The position numbers were made by a program, and so were the translations under genes. A DNA stretch of 64,000 nucleotides from Hoplostethus atlanticus (lineage: Eukaryota > Chordata > Actinopteri > Trachichthyiformes > Trachichthyidae). The first letter of the stretch is position 1. Each line of letters starts with the position of its first letter. The DNA lies in contig JAXDDX010000014.1 of the NCBI GenBank assembly GCA_034670405.1, forward strand, positions 1,500,501 to 1,564,500. The letters are read 5' to 3'. Shown piece after piece: positions 21,036 through 33,564 of the stretch. The notes below the pieces were generated by a model that saw nothing but the letters and a program-made list of their open reading frames with translations, did not search any database and was not told the DNA's origin.

Positions 21036-23427
21036 GCATTGCAAAAGGTGTTACGCACGAACAAAGCAGAAACTCTACACTGAAGTACAATTCAGAGACA
21101 GAATTATAAGGAAGCAAAGATCTGGGGAGAGGTATAAACAATCAACAACAATTTCTAAAGTGACGTGATTTCACAAGAGCACAGTAGGATCCTTCAAATG
21201 AATATGCATAATGGGAACAATGTCATTTGCAAATCATATTTGTCATACTTTCTGATACACTACTGATGTTTGTCAATCCAATCTCAATCCAATTCATCTT
21301 TGCACACTCTAGTGATCTTTGTGTTGCTCATCAGCAGCTTTGTTCATGCTCTGGGCAGTCATAACTTTGACCTATAACACTCTTATGGAGCCTTTACATG
21401 CATAGTGTTCCAAATCCAAACATCTTTATTGCTGCTGAAGTGAAACACCCAGACCCAATTAAGTTTCTTTTCTTAGGACCTGAATCATACAAAGTCTCTG
21501 TGTGTATGCATGGACGCCATCGCCTTTATTCAGGCTGTACAAATATGCTGCTTAGTTATGCAGTCCTGCACATGAGGCCCTGTAAATGTGAAATGACAGA
21601 CTTAGCCAAAGGGATGACCCACTGGCAGCTCACTGTCATTGGTTTTCCCCCTGCGGATTAATTTGTCATGAACATTAGGGATATCATCCTTCAAGTCAGC
21701 CAATGAAAGGCATGGGATTGACAGATAAAGGGCAAGGGGGATTTGAAGAGGGTAGATTCACAGGCTTTGTATATATTAGAGTGTGACATAAAACCTGGAG
21801 CTAGTGTGGACGGCTTTGCTTCAAGGTAATGGATACCTTTTTTTTAATCATGTCCCCATGGAGCAGTGAGGGGGGATACATTGTAAAAGGGATGGAGAGA
21901 TGGGGGCATTCCTACATGACTGCATGAGGCGTGGAGAAAACATAGGTAAAAAGGTACAGTAGATAGCTGTATGTAAATTAGATAGTAGATGCAGTCATCC
22001 GTCTCTTATTAATACTTTTCTACACATAAATATAATTTGCAACACAGGAGTGCCGACCTGCCAGTGAACCTTCAGCTGTACAATGCAAAGGTGAAGGGAA
22101 TTAAGGCAACACATACAATACTCATACAAAATGATTCATAGCACAATATTAAAATAAATTAGCACTTTCTAAAGCATAGTTGGCAACTGTCCTTGATACT
22201 GATAATACTGGATAATACATCCAGTAATGGATGTTTCTTTGTATTATAAATGTTTTAAAAGTTTTTATATATTATAATATATTGATCTTCAGGTAATTCT
22301 TCTACATTAACTCTTTTAATTTTCTGTTATAAAAGCCATAACTGTACACAGAATAGTTTACTTAATTTAAAAATTTAACTTTATTTAAAAGGCAAGTCGA
22401 TACTATTAAGTGACTCTTGTCAGACTACTGCAAATGTTTTGTCATTGTTTTTTTTAGAGACAGCAGAGGAAAGACTTGAACACATTACCCAGCGTTCTGC
22501 CAATGTGTTTCTCTACTTTATCAGTGTCATCACTCCTGCTATCTTGCTTCTCTTTCTGCATCTCTCACCGACACATTTCTGCAGTGTGCCACTCAGTGAA
22601 ATCAACACAGTGTTTTTCAGGCACTATGGGACTCTAGAAATCAGGCTTGGCAATGCCTTCTTTGGGCTGTTTATTTTCTATGGTCAGTGGACAACAAGAA
22701 TACAATTTAAAGAGACATTTACCATGTTTCCTCCTCTGAACTCCCCTCACTACCACCGACTTTGTATTTCTATCCTTTGCCTTGGTGAGAATCAATACTG
22801 CAATTTACTAGGTTGTCAAAACATTCAAATACAAATAGCTGCAGCTTCTAAGGGAGGGAGGTAGTTCAAATGATGAGGCCTCAAACTGAAATATTTTGCA
22901 CACCAGCTTCCATTTCTGTCCTAGTCTCTTTTAACAAATAATTTCCCTGCAACAAGCATTCATTTTTATTAACTTTACGAATGATGACAGAAAATCAACT
23001 AAGAGCCTTAGTCCACTTGTCAGTGAGGAACATTTTGACAAAAGGTTATTTAGTTATTTATTTAGTTATACAGTTGAAAGTCAAGATACAATAATTATTG
23101 GGAGGCTCGTGACATGAAGGTCGGCGGACCAAATCTCTACAATGGCTGGAAGAATCTGGGCAGGAAAAGTGAGTAATGGTCTTCTTTACTTAAATGCTGT
23201 TGAGGTTCCCTTGATCAAGGTACTCAACACCACTGAAGCTGCTCAGTAGCCAAACAATAGGTTGCTGCCAGGGGTGAAAGTGTGAGGCTGAATGAATGTG
23301 AAGCAAGGTGTTGCCGAAAAGGAGTAAGCATGCTATAAATAACATTCTATAAATAAAGATAAAATTCATCTTTTGTGATGCAGAACAGCTTGATACAAAA
23401 ACTGCAATATTGTCTGTGACTCTAAAG
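21036..23427. other. Intergenic, no gene recognised
   Basis: AT-rich. A 141-codon frame at 22439-22864 has a hydrophobic stretch (FLYFISVITPAILLLFLHL) but no known domain, no good start context and no neighbouring exon, so I do not call it a gene. Confidence 0.4.
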
Positions 23428-23760
23428 CAGGGATCAGTGGCGGCTGTGGCTCAGGAGGTAGAGCGAGTCCTCCTATAATCAGAAGATCAGAGGTTCGATC
23501 CCCGGCTCCTTCAGTCTGCATGTCGAAGTGTCCTTGGGGCAAGACACTGAACCCCAAATTGCTCCCGATGCTCAGGCCAGCACCTTGCATGGTAGCTCAC
23601 TGCCATCGGTGTGTGTGTGTGTGAATGGGTGAATGAGAGGCATATACTGTAAAGCGCTTTGGATAAAAGCGCTATATAAATGCAGCCATTTACCATCATC
23701 AGCAACTGGCGGCCCGTGGGCCAGTAGTGGCTCCCTAAGAGGGAGGAAAGGAGTGTCCTT
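23428..23760 (+). mobile_element. hAT (Charlie-type) 5' end interrupted by a SINE
   Basis: CAGGGATCAG at 23428-23437 and CAACTGGCGGCCCGTGGGCC from 23703 become continuous once the SINE at 23438-23697 and one copy of its duplication are removed. The result is a typical hAT terminal sequence with GGCGGCCCGTGGGCCAG. The other end of the hAT element was not found. Confidence 0.6.
23438..23697 (+). mobile_element. tRNA-headed SINE, family D copy 1, 260 bp
   Basis: The head TGGCGGCTGTGGCTCAGGAG GTAGAGCG contains an A box, and GGTTCGATCCCCGGC contains a B box. The body includes GTCGAAGTGTCCTTGGGGC and ACTGAACCCCAAATTGCTCC. The 3' part AAGCGCTTTGGATAAAAGCG CTATATAAATGCAG resembles a LINE-derived tail. 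The target duplication ATCAG is exact (23433-23437 and 23698-23702). A second copy lies at 34541-34804. The intact Pol III boxes suggest recent activity, though this is not shown by sequence alone. Confidence 0.9.
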
Positions 23761-25188
23761 GCTTAATGGGCTGATTGAATAACAAGCAAGCCGATTGCTG
23801 TCAGAATACCTGGAGTAGCAGTAAAGTAGATATGAGCCAGGTAGTCTTCCTGATTGAACTTACGCTAAACTTCATTCAGACTAGACATTTTTCATTTTCG
23901 CAGACAAAAGCCCCAGATCAGAGGCAAATCGTTGCTCGCTCCCGTGAGTGACGAACGCTATGTGTGACTGTTCAAAGACGCAATCGAGAGACTCGCCAAT
24001 GCACTGCAGACGCCCAAGAGATATCTAGCAGGCTAAATATCTGGACCTGTCTGGGACTCCGAATCCTGTAGCCTGAAAAGTGTCCAGAGCAGCGACGAGC
24101 TACAGCCAATGAGAGCACAAGACACAAGGCGAGGGGAAACCAGGGGGAGGAGTCGTAACATCTGCAACACAGCATCCATATTCTTTCTTTTTCTTCCTTC
24201 TCGTGTGTGTTTTTGTGACAAAACGTAGTTTGGAGACCAAACAGACCCATCGGGGCATTCCTCCTGGTGAAAGATCTTGTAATGTGTGACCCCCACAATA
24301 TATGTAGGGTAGTATAGTGAGTGGGCAGACGCTGTAGCTGACTATTTGCTTTGACCCCCCTGTGCTCTGGAGGGGGTCAGAGCACATGCCAAGAACTACA
24401 TAATCTTATCACATTTCATCTGTCTTGGGGGTTGGCTTTTCTCAGTACCAACATAAATATGTTTTGGTTTGTTTTACTGTCATTTTGTACACTTTGTCCA
24501 CACCAGAAACTCACAGTAATGCCGCCCTCATCACCACCAATCTCTTTCTCCTCCAGTGGCTCTATGCTCCGGCTCCAACTCCAGTAGGAGTTGCTCCCTT
24601 TTCCTGGGCTTGACCAGTGGTTGTAATCTCGTTTTACTGAACTCTAAGGACCCCACCGTCTTGTTAGCTCCAGCACAAAGAACAAGTCCATTCATTATAT
24701 GGAGGCTGATGAATGACTTGGTCAGACAGTAAGGGAAAGCCAAGGTGTAAATGTTCAACCTCTCATAAATCACAGAGACGGGCAAGTCTAGACCTTAACC
24801 TACATGCACTCAGGAGTGATGATACCTTTGTATATTCCTACCCACATCCAATGGAGTTATGTGGAGGAATAGTTTGGAAATAGCCCTGTATTTCTGTCTA
24901 GTGCTGAAAACACCATGGATTGAGATTATGGAAATTCTGCTGTTTATTGTGAAAGGGTGTTAATAAATACAGTTCACCTGATTGATGTCGATCCTATTTA
25001 TAAAGTGCTAACTATGCTTGCTATTCAGTTGTTGACTGGTTCTTTGTAGATGGCGAGTCACTCAATGGCCAACATAGTAGCCAGACCTTTCTAACTTGCT
25101 ATATATTTTATAAATCTGCCAAATCTGACTCCTGATCAGACGCAGCACAATAAGCTTCTCCCCCACACCCACCAAAACACTTGCACAT

Positions 25189-25189
<1 letters not shown>
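23761..25189. other. Intergenic, moderately GC-rich around 24.0-24.6 kb
   Basis: Several overlapping frames on both strands at 23972-24600 reflect higher GC rather than genes. No domain was recognised. Confidence 0.35.

Positions 25190-25235
<46 letters not shown>
25190..25235. repeat. (CA)23 microsatellite
   Basis: Uninterrupted CA repeat. The valine/cysteine-rich minus-strand frame across it is an artefact. Confidence 0.97.
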
Positions 25236-25238
<3 letters not shown>

Positions 25239-25359
25239 TTCTTTGGGCCTACTATTCATAGCTTACTTGTATGAGTACTGTTTCTTTATGGTGGTTGTAC
25301 AGACCTTGTTTATATTTTGAATAATATAATAGAATTTCCATGTTGAATATTTTTTAGAC

Positions 25360-25527
25360 CAGTGGTTCTCAATCCTGGTCCTCGAGTACTGCAGCCCTGC
25401 TGAGTTTTCTATCCTACCAGGTAGTTAATTGCATCCACCTGGTATTCCAGATGTAAATCAGTCCCTGACAGCTAGAATGAAAACCAGCAGGGCAGTGGTA
25501 CTCGAGGACCAGGATTGAGGACCACTG
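25360..25527. mobile_element. hAT MITE, 168 bp, exact 8-bp duplication
   Basis: The ends are CAGTGGTTCTCAATCCTGGT and its near-perfect reverse complement, with terminal inverted repeats of about 30 bp each. The 8-bp direct repeat TTTTAGAC flanks both sides exactly (25352-25359 and 25528-25535). TIRs starting CAGTGG with 8-bp duplications define hAT elements. It is non-coding and so depends on an autonomous relative. Confidence 0.95.
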
Positions 25528-25535
25528 TTTTAGAC

Positions 25536-28106
25536 CACAACTGTGTTCTCAATGAGTGTCATGGTTCCTAATTATCCTAATATAGTGTGCTGAGTTTGCA
25601 TCTTATTAAATGAATAATCCAAAGCTCTGCCTCAATGAAATGCAAACACAGCCCAAAATATTGGACTCCCATGCCATCCTTAAACGAACCACACATTCTA
25701 CGCTATGTGTATGTTTTCTGAATTAGAGTCCATCCTACAACCTAAAATTCCATTGAGATGCTTTGATGGGACCTAATATCAGTATCAAAGTTCAAAACCC
25801 ACCATTTATTCCAAAATGAAGCAAGGGAGTATATACTTTTGCACACTAGATTCTTCTTCCATCCTTTCATATGAAAGAATTGAGCATTTTTTGTAGATTG
25901 CAGATTAAAACAAAATGCATTGGTAAATTATTTAGTGGCACATCAAAGTGTGCAAAGAGTAGAGGGATGCACAAACTTTTGAGCATGATTGTATGTGAAT
26001 GTTGACCTTGTATCTCATCAAATCTCAGAATATTAGATTTCAGCAACATGTACACCAAATTCTCTGTCAATAACAAATCCATATATAAGTATGTGCCCAT
26101 CCTGTTAACAGATCTCCACTGCTGCCATTTTGTTTTATAAAGGGAGCTCTAGAAGTCACTCTCTGTCCCACTTCTTGGTATATTTTTAGTTCCCTTAGAA
26201 TATAGGAAGAGATCCTATTTTTATATATATATATCCTAATTTTTGGATGCATTTTTCATGGGGACGGCCTCAGTGTCCACTGGTGTCATGAAGGTGGTAG
26301 AGAGTGGGTTGATGTGCAGATGTTGATCATGTGGATCACGACAGGGCCTTATCACATATAGAAGACTGATGCTGAACCTACAATATATATAAAAAAAGGG
26401 TTTTAGTGTAGAAACTGCAAGTTACTGTTTTAACACTCATTCTGTCCAATAATGCTGACAGATAAAGGTGTAATTTCTAATGTTTTTGGATGATTCTGAG
26501 CACCAGAATATATTGACTGGACTGAGCAAGATCTAGTGATTTGCTGTTATAAGTATGCCCATGTAGCTCAAGTGTATAGCAATTATAAAGAGGTTAATTC
26601 CATTTGCAGCCAGCAGGATTGAGGATTAGGCAAAATGTCAAAAGCTTATAGGAGTATTTATACATGTTGTTACATTAACGTAGGGGAAGTTTTATTTTGT
26701 AAACTGTTTTGATTTTATTTGAAAGATGATTATTCTCCTGGTTTGGATGTGCTCTTTAGACTATTTCACATGATAGCATCCAGTACTTATGTTAATCTTG
26801 CTTTAGTCTTAATCTTGAAATTCCATAAATCCATGTCTAATGTCATGGTTGATGACTTATATTTAAGTCTGGTGTCATTGCCTTTCACGCTATCTAATCC
26901 TTTCATTACACCAGTGTAGGGGTAAAAGATGGAGTGTGGGGCTCTAACTCAGGGACCTTATTCAGGTTCAGTAGTCAGACTGTCATGCACAAAGTTGTCC
27001 TAGCCATTGTTGGTCCTAAATTTTGGCATGCCATGTAGAAAGATTTGCAAAAGAATCAAGCAGCACAGAGGACAAGAAGCCCTTAATCAGTTACTGTTCT
27101 GCAATCACTAGAGAATCATGGCCATTGAGCTTGAGCCCTGACTACAGCAATGGTTCATTTGAATGCTACTTCAGTTTTAGAACATGGCTGTTTTGCTGAC
27201 TAATTGAGCATGAAGAGTTCATCTAAATCTATAGCTATATCTATGTGGCTATCCAAATGAAATGTAGCATAAAATGTTCAGCTAAAACAAAATAGCATCA
27301 CAACTCTTTCAAGCACACACACTCCAGGAAATAAATCAGAAACTAATTTTCTTTGTTAATACGTGCCTGTGACCATTAGCAGTAATTCAGATGAAAGACG
27401 GTAGTTCTTAATCACACTGCACTTGTGTGATGTTTAATGAATAGCAATCTTTTCACAGAAAGAGACAGCAGTTTGGGGCATTCATTGTGCTTGTCTTTGG
27501 GCTACAATGATGTAACAAATTGAAGAGTGGCTCTATATCTCCCCAAGGTTATATGGTTGTCTAAAGACAAACAAACAAAGAAAAAAACCTGTTGTTGCAA
27601 CAGCAGGACATGTTTGTAATTGTTTGCTGAATTCAAGTATACCAAAGATTGTACTGTGATAAACTCAAACCATTGCTAACTGTCTGCTAGTCTACACACA
27701 GTATCTTTACATTTATCAGTGTCAATATTTCCATTATTTTCTTCCTAATTTCTCTACATTCTGTCTCTTTCAGTCCTTTGCCGTTACATGGCACTTACTA
27801 TATACTTTTGGCAGTGTGGCTCGTGCAGCCTTTCCACACTATCTATTTCACTATTTCAAAATGCCATCACACTTGTCAACATAACATCATGAAAAAGGTC
27901 AGCACCCCAATCTACCCTCCTCCTCAGGCCAACTGGTTGTGTAGTTACTAGGTGCAAATAGGAAAGTGCTACTCATGAACAGCCACACAACTCTGTGTAT
28001 GTGTGTGTGTGTCCGTGCACACAAATGCGCATACATGGATGAATTAGTTTTTGTTTTGTTTTTTAGAAAAGAGAGATAGTGTATTTAAAGACACATGTAG
28101 GTTAAG
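25536..28106. other. Intergenic, AT-rich
   Basis: No gene was recognised. Around 25955-25995 the words GGGATGCACAAACTTTTGAG and ATTGTAT resemble the edge of an old Tc1/mariner-like repeat, but no partner end was found. Confidence 0.35.
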
Positions 28107-28140
28107 TCAAGGGGGTAAATACTTTTGCAATGCACTGTAT
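28107..28140. mobile_element. Tc1/mariner-type terminal repeat remnant
   Basis: GGGGGTAAATACTTTTGCAA followed by TGCACTGTAT matches the familiar inner-to-outer end of fish Tc1-like elements (TACAGTGC...TTGCAAAAGTATT in reverse). Only one end is recognisable. Confidence 0.5.
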
Positions 28141-28194
28141 ATCATTAATTTATAAGTGTTAAGATCTATCAGTAAGTAGTTTTGCTGCAAACTT

Positions 28195-28350
28195 TAAATC
28201 AAATCAAATCACATTTTATTTGTATAGCCCTTAATCACCGTTACAGTCTCAAAGGGCTTCACAGTGCCCTAAGTGTGAAAACAATAAATGGTTAGTACAC
28301 GACATCCCCCAGCCTTGGACCCTCACAGAGGACAATGAAAAACTCCCCAA
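28195..28350. repeat. Dispersed repeat, same family as 5591-5870
   Basis: (AAATC)n, then ACATTTTATTTGTATAGCCC, TCTCAAAGGGCTTCACAG, and GGACCCTCACAGAGGACAAT with AAAACTCCCCAAAAAA: the same block order as at 5591-5870. Confidence 0.65.
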
Positions 28351-29175
28351 AAAATGTAAGACCCAAGCTACTTTCAAGACTGTATAATGTTAAATCTTAC
28401 TTAAAATTTGTTTTGAATGCCGTTGATTCATGCCAAATTGCAAAGAAACCTGAAGCTGAATTTAAAAAATTTTAAAAAACTGGAAACTTGAAAAACTGGA
28501 AATTCCCATCCTGCAGTCACAGAATTGTTTTAATTTCAGTCACTAAGGTCCAAACTGATGTACACTGGACACAACATGGAACACATTGCAAAATGATTTT
28601 AAAATGAAGGAGCTTGTCTCTCCAGCGTTACTTTATTTCATGCAAAAGATGAGGTGCTCTAGGAACTACACGGTGTCAGACCCCCCAGGTCTGTTTGATA
28701 GTCATGTCTGGCCCATGTATGTAAAACACAAGGAAATGAATAGGAGCTGTGTATGCTTTGTTTACCTAAGTTCTAAATAAGCTTGGCCCTTGACGCTGAT
28801 GGTCTGCTAGCATGTCTAACTTGGTTGGAATATTTATTATTGAGCCAATAGTCATGAGTGGACTAGACTGCTTTCTCTTCTATTCCCTCTCCACCCATCC
28901 TGCATGATCAGCATACTATTAAACTTATTTAGATCCTTATTTTACATGTTTATAGACCACATATGGACATGAAATACTGGTTGTTGGTACAATATTGTTT
29001 TTCTGACAAAGTGAAAAAAGACCACCTATACCCAAAATTACTTTTAAACACTATTCAAAAATGGGCTATGGGCTTGGCAAGCTGGAGCATGTCACAATTA
29101 CATATGACACTGAGATTACAGACAGTCAAGTCAAACTCTGGGCTGTCATGAGGTTACAAGAAAAAAAGAGGGAGA
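28351..29175. other. Intergenic, AT-rich
   Basis: Only short chance frames (60-64 codons). No features recognised. Confidence 0.35.
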
Positions 29176-29181
29176 AGAGAA

Positions 29182-30356
29182 CAGGGTTCCTACGCAGTAT
29201 GGAAAAGTATGGAATTTGATTTTAGTACTTTCCAGGTCTGGATAAGTATGGAAAAAAGAAAAGAGAGTATGGAAAAATATTTGTGTTTCCAGACTATTGC
29301 CCCTATTCTGTTTTCTAAAATATTAAATTCAGAATTTCTAAAAAAAATGATCATATAAGCAGAGTGTTTTTCATGGCGTTTGGAGCAGGCAGCCAGCGCA
29401 GCCAAAATGTTTACCACTGTGTGAGAGAGCGCGAGCCAGAGCGAGCTCGATGTCGTCGAAAGCAAGGCAAGAAGTATGGCGTGCAACTGAACGCACACTC
29501 CTACGCAGAGCTGCCTCTACGCCTGTACGTCACAGCCTGCAAAACAGCTCTGCCCCAAGTGCCTTATAACTGTACCAAATCCGGACAAATTAGTTTGAAA
29601 GAAAATGCGGCAATATCTTTGAATTGCAACATAACATAACATCACAAATAACCAAATATTAAGCTTGACATTTATGAGTTGATGTAGTTATCAGAAAAGT
29701 AAACATACCATCTAGAGATACCATGTGTACCTTGATGAGGAAAAGAAGAAGAGGGAGCGCACACAACAAACACAGAAAGGGAAGGTAATACAGGATGAGG
29801 TGGACCAACTCAAGATGAAGAGAAGAAAGCTTCAGACCAACATAAATGCACTTCCGACATCAGCAGATGAACTTGCAGTTGAAGCAGAAGCCACTGACAA
29901 GATCTCTGTGCTTGCAAAATCAAATGCCCTCAGGAAAGCTGCAAAAGATAAAGAACAAGAGCTAATGAAATATGACAAAGACATTGAAAAGAAAATCAAT
30001 GAAATGAAGAAACTTTGAGGGTATAGTCTAGTCATGGCAGTACAGGTCAGACCTGTGTGTGTGTGTGTGTGTGTTCGTTCCTCTTCACAGTCCCACAGTG
30101 GTTCACACAGCACTTTGTATTTTTAGAGAGCAAGTGGGGTTTTAGGGTAAAAACAAGTCAATGGGACAGTGTTCTTTTTGTTCTTATGTATGTTAAGGTC
30201 TCAAAAGGCATTCTCTTAATGTATGATTACTCATTTTTATTTGACTTTATGTATAGTATAGATGTCAAATATGGTCTGAAAAATCAACCGAGAAGTCTGG
30301 AAATTTGAGTCTGGAAAAGTATGGAATTTTGAAATGGAAAATGTGTTGGAACCCTG
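29182..30356 (+). mobile_element. DNA transposon, 1,175 bp, CAGGGTTCC TIRs, 6-bp duplication
   Basis: The left end CAGGGTTCCTACGCAGTATG and the right end, read inwards, CAGGGTTCCAACACATTTTC share nine terminal bases, followed by AAAGTATGGAATTT-rich inner sequence on both sides. An exact 6-bp direct repeat AGAGAA flanks the element (29176-29181 and 30357-30362). Inside is a 97-codon coiled-coil exon. The CAGGG ends suggest hAT, but hAT normally makes 8 bp; 6-7 bp is the length reported for Dada-type elements. The superfamily is therefore open. Confidence 0.75.
29725..30018 (+). pseudogene. Coiled-coil C-terminal exon of a transposon protein
   Basis: A highly charged frame of about 97 codons begins YLDEEKKKRERTQQTQKGKV and continues EVDQLKMKRRKLQTNINALP. 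It then has SADELAVEAEATDKISVLAK and SNALRKAAKDKEQELMKYDK, and ends KINEMKKL-stop. Regular hydrophobic spacing indicates a coiled coil. The frame opens at GTG with no ATG, just after TCTAG, so it is probably a 3' exon whose upstream catalytic exons were deleted. Similar Lys/Glu-rich tails occur in fish TE proteins; that is recalled, not searched. It lies wholly within TIRs, so it is not a host gene. Confidence 0.6.
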
Positions 30357-30362
30357 AGAGAA

Positions 30363-31060
30363 AGGAGGGAAAAAGAGAGTGAAGGACAGAACAAGGGAGT
30401 CAGTTGTCAAGCTACATTTTCATTGCGGGATAGATTTATTTTTGTTGCCTGACTTGCCACATTCTGAAAGGAACTGATCAGTCACAGAGTAGAGGGAGAG
30501 GAAGAGCCTCTGATGTGCAAAGAACACTGGATAAGGAGTCAATTATACAACTGTCCAAATATCACTCCTCTGTCTCCATTCAAATCCTCTCTTCCCTCTC
30601 TCGTTTTCTTTCTTTCTTTCTTTCTGTCTGTAGCGGCTCTCCTCTAACTGAACATATCAAGCCCGTCCAATTTGCTGGACTGTCAACCAAAACCAAAAAA
30701 GACTGTTAGTGAGAGAGAGAAAGAAACCCCTAAGCTGCAGCAAACTTAGGAATTGCTGATAGTGTGAGGCTTTATTGATCTGAGTTTCCTTCCACTCATC
30801 ATTGATAATGAAAGCTGAATTTCTTGTCCAGGCCTGAGGAGGTGCTGAGAGTTGTCCTCTGTCACATTCTTTTGCGTCAGACAGCCCTGAATTTATCTGG
30901 GGGTGGCCATGGAAACTTTAAAATGTTTCATAAAGTGAATCCATTGATCCAAGCATGAAAGCATTGAAGCATTTAAACACTAGACGATATGCTTGGCATT
31001 TCAGCTATTCAACTTCACTGGTATTAAGGTGGATTCATCACCATGAATGAGGAATGAAGG
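30363..31060. other. Intergenic with (TTTC)n at about 30609-30627
   Basis: No gene recognised. The pyrimidine-rich run TTTCTTTCTTTC is followed by CTGTCTGTAG. Confidence 0.4.
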
Positions 31061-31440
31061 TGTAGCAAGCTTGCTACAACCTGGGCCTTGACAGACAGAG
31101 ACACAGGCAGGGAGAGTAAATGTGCCAGCAGGTCGCTTTATCTGCGAACAGCATATAAATGACCTGGTCTTGACGGACGCTTTTCAGTGCCGCTCTACCA
31201 GCCGGCACACCTTCCCTCTGTCCCACCAGATCAGCTGCAGAGCACCAAAGCCTCCGGACGCATACCAGCTCCAACCCGACTGGCCAGCTCTTCCAGGTCT
31301 GCCCCAAGCTGCATCCTCTGGGACAGGTCGGCTGCCACTGTCGGTCCCGCTCGCTTTCTCTGCTCCATTGTTCGACTCGACTCTCTCCAGTCCGTTGTCG
31401 AACTCAGCTGTCATTTGACTAACGGTGAACCAAAAAACTG
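31061..31440 (-). mobile_element. LTR fragment, family A copy 2 (old, truncated)
   Basis: It starts with the 18-bp palindrome TGTAGCAAGCTTGCTACA and continues with GACAGACAGAGACACAGGC, GTGCCAGCAGG, and later CCAACCCGACTGGCCAGCTC TTCCAGG, matching the LTRs at 775 and 52167. The right part (after about 31340) has diverged or been deleted, and no target duplication was found. It is on the minus strand by comparison. Confidence 0.7.
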
Positions 31441-32775
31441 GAGGTGATTTCACTTCTTTCCACTATAACCATTTATTCTAAATATCAATTAGCTGTTACT
31501 CAAACAACAAAACCAAAGAGGTGTCCAGAGGAAAAGTCTTTCGCTCAGAGTCATCTTTTCTTCATCTCATAAGAAATAGGGGAAATCTCAATTTTGTCTC
31601 ATTTTGTGATCACCTTCATCTGAAATGTTTCTCCTAAAAGGAGAAATAAGGAGATAACAGAGAGAGAAAGGATTCTTGAGACTTTATGAGATAAATGTGA
31701 AGATGCTAACATAACATGACATGACATATATAATGGTACCTCTTGCTTATTCCAGTAGATTCAGACTGAAGGTCATTTTACTCCTAAGACTTTTCAAAAA
31801 GACCTTGCACGGCAGTAAAATAAAAATTGTACAACCTCATACATTCACTATGATTGCCTGTACAAAGGCTCTAAATTATTTTATTTCAAACTTCACAGCA
31901 GTTCAAACAGCAGTGTATGAGGCATCATCTTCTGCTGACATTTGGCCACTACACAGACACATTGAACTTGAGAAAAAGATTTAATCACTCAATCAGAATT
32001 CTTATTTTATTTATATAGCCTATGACAGTAAGTATTTTAGAACTTGAATAACTCTCCAGAGAGCAGAGAGTTTTATTATGTTTTACCGATGTACACCCTA
32101 GAGCGGCCTCATTGCCAATGAATGAGGGACTCACTTTGTGAATTCACAGAATATTCGTCTGAACTTTTACAAACAAACAAATTCTATATTTTAGGAAATC
32201 ATCTTGGGTACTGCACACAGTCACCTTTTCCATCTTTATTCAATTAATTCTCCATGGAACTGAGTATGACAACACAGAGTGGGAAAATGTTTTTTTCTGT
32301 CTATAGCAGATATTAGCGAATGCTCAATGGTCTAAATGGTAGAGCATGGGAATGAATAACATATTTGAATGCTGAAAAAAATACTGGTCTCTGTGTCACT
32401 TCAGGGTACAATGTGTTAGCCTCACCCAGAGATGTTGGCATGTTAGTGCCTTGGGTGCTTCTCCACCTTAGCAATTTAATTGGACAGCTGCTCAGCATCA
32501 AGAGTCACACACACATACCTGGTTCCTTGGGTCTGATGGCTCCTTTATTGTGACAAATATGGGGGCAATTTATTGGTCTCCCAGGACAGTAAATAGAAGG
32601 TTACATGCAGCACAGGCGCTTTAATTGCATTGTCAGGAGGAGGTAATGTCTAGCCATGGCAGCACTGGTGTGTGCACATAAACTCACACGTATACATATA
32701 CACACACACATCACTTACAGTTTGCATGCACATACATTCTGTCAGTGTGAAACATACACACACATACATGCACGT

Positions 32776-32818
<43 letters not shown>

Positions 32819-33555
32819 GCTTCTCAAGATGATACATTTTGTCAAGGTCCCCTTTATATGTATCCTCTTTTCCCATTGGTTATACTTCACTGCAGCCAAC
32901 ATGGGAGTGATACAGGCACACAGCTGTTATCATTGGCTTTATTCTGATAACACTGTCAGGGCATGGGTTGGATTTCTCAAATTATCTCGTCAATACATAC
33001 CTACGACAGATATCTACTTTCATTAGTCAATCCGTTGTGCAAACAATATTGGGCTGGCATGTATAATTCAAGTATTGTAATCAGAAAAAGTAAAAAGGGT
33101 AAACCCAATAAGAAAAATCCATGACCACCTAGAATAGTGTAAATGTAAAATGAGAAAATGCAATAATTTTTTGTGATATTTTGCTTGAATATTATAAATG
33201 ATTGTCTCATAAAGATTCCTTTACCACTTTTATTATATAGATTCTATGAAACCCTATTCACTGTTCTAAGTATGTAAAACAAATTGATAATTAGGAATTT
33301 GGGCCTTATTTGTCATCTAAAACATTTCATTTAGCTTTATTGAACACACACTATAATAACTCTACTCTCAATAACTTAAACCAAGCAATGTCATGCAACA
33401 CTGTTGATAGTTTTGGTATTTGTGTGGGATAATCAGGGGGGTAGGGATTGAAACGTGACCTCCAAATGCAAAAAATCAACCAGCTGGTCGTGGTAATGCT
33501 GTCCTACCCAAAAATAATTTTTCCAGTTCATGTTGGGGACCACCTGTCTCATGGC
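31441..33555. other. Intergenic, AT-rich, with a CA microsatellite
   Basis: No gene recognised. It contains the microsatellite at 32779-32816. Confidence 0.35.
32779..32816. repeat. (CA)19 microsatellite
   Basis: An uninterrupted CA run, with further CACATACA-type repeats just upstream. Confidence 0.95.
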
Positions 33556-33564
33556 TATATAAGG
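33556..33564 (+). promoter_or_regulatory. TATA-box-like TATATAAGG, possible promoter
   Basis: CACCTGTCTC (E-box-like) sits 15 bp upstream. About 200 bp downstream, GGTGAGTTT at 33776 would serve as a splice donor, allowing a short 5' exon of about 33590-33776. No open frame of note is carried. The pattern can arise by chance in AT-rich DNA, so this is a weak call. Confidence 0.2.

Noticed and set aside
22439..22864. 141-codon frame with a possible transmembrane segment
   Set aside because: No known family, poor start context, no neighbouring exons, and a single frame of this length is expected by chance in 64 kb.
24033..24387. Three overlapping frames of 87-108 codons
   Set aside because: They overlap in different frames of the same strand, lack domains and reflect local GC content.
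25062..25259. Frame with a long Cys/Val alternation
   Set aside because: It is the translation of the (CA)23 microsatellite.
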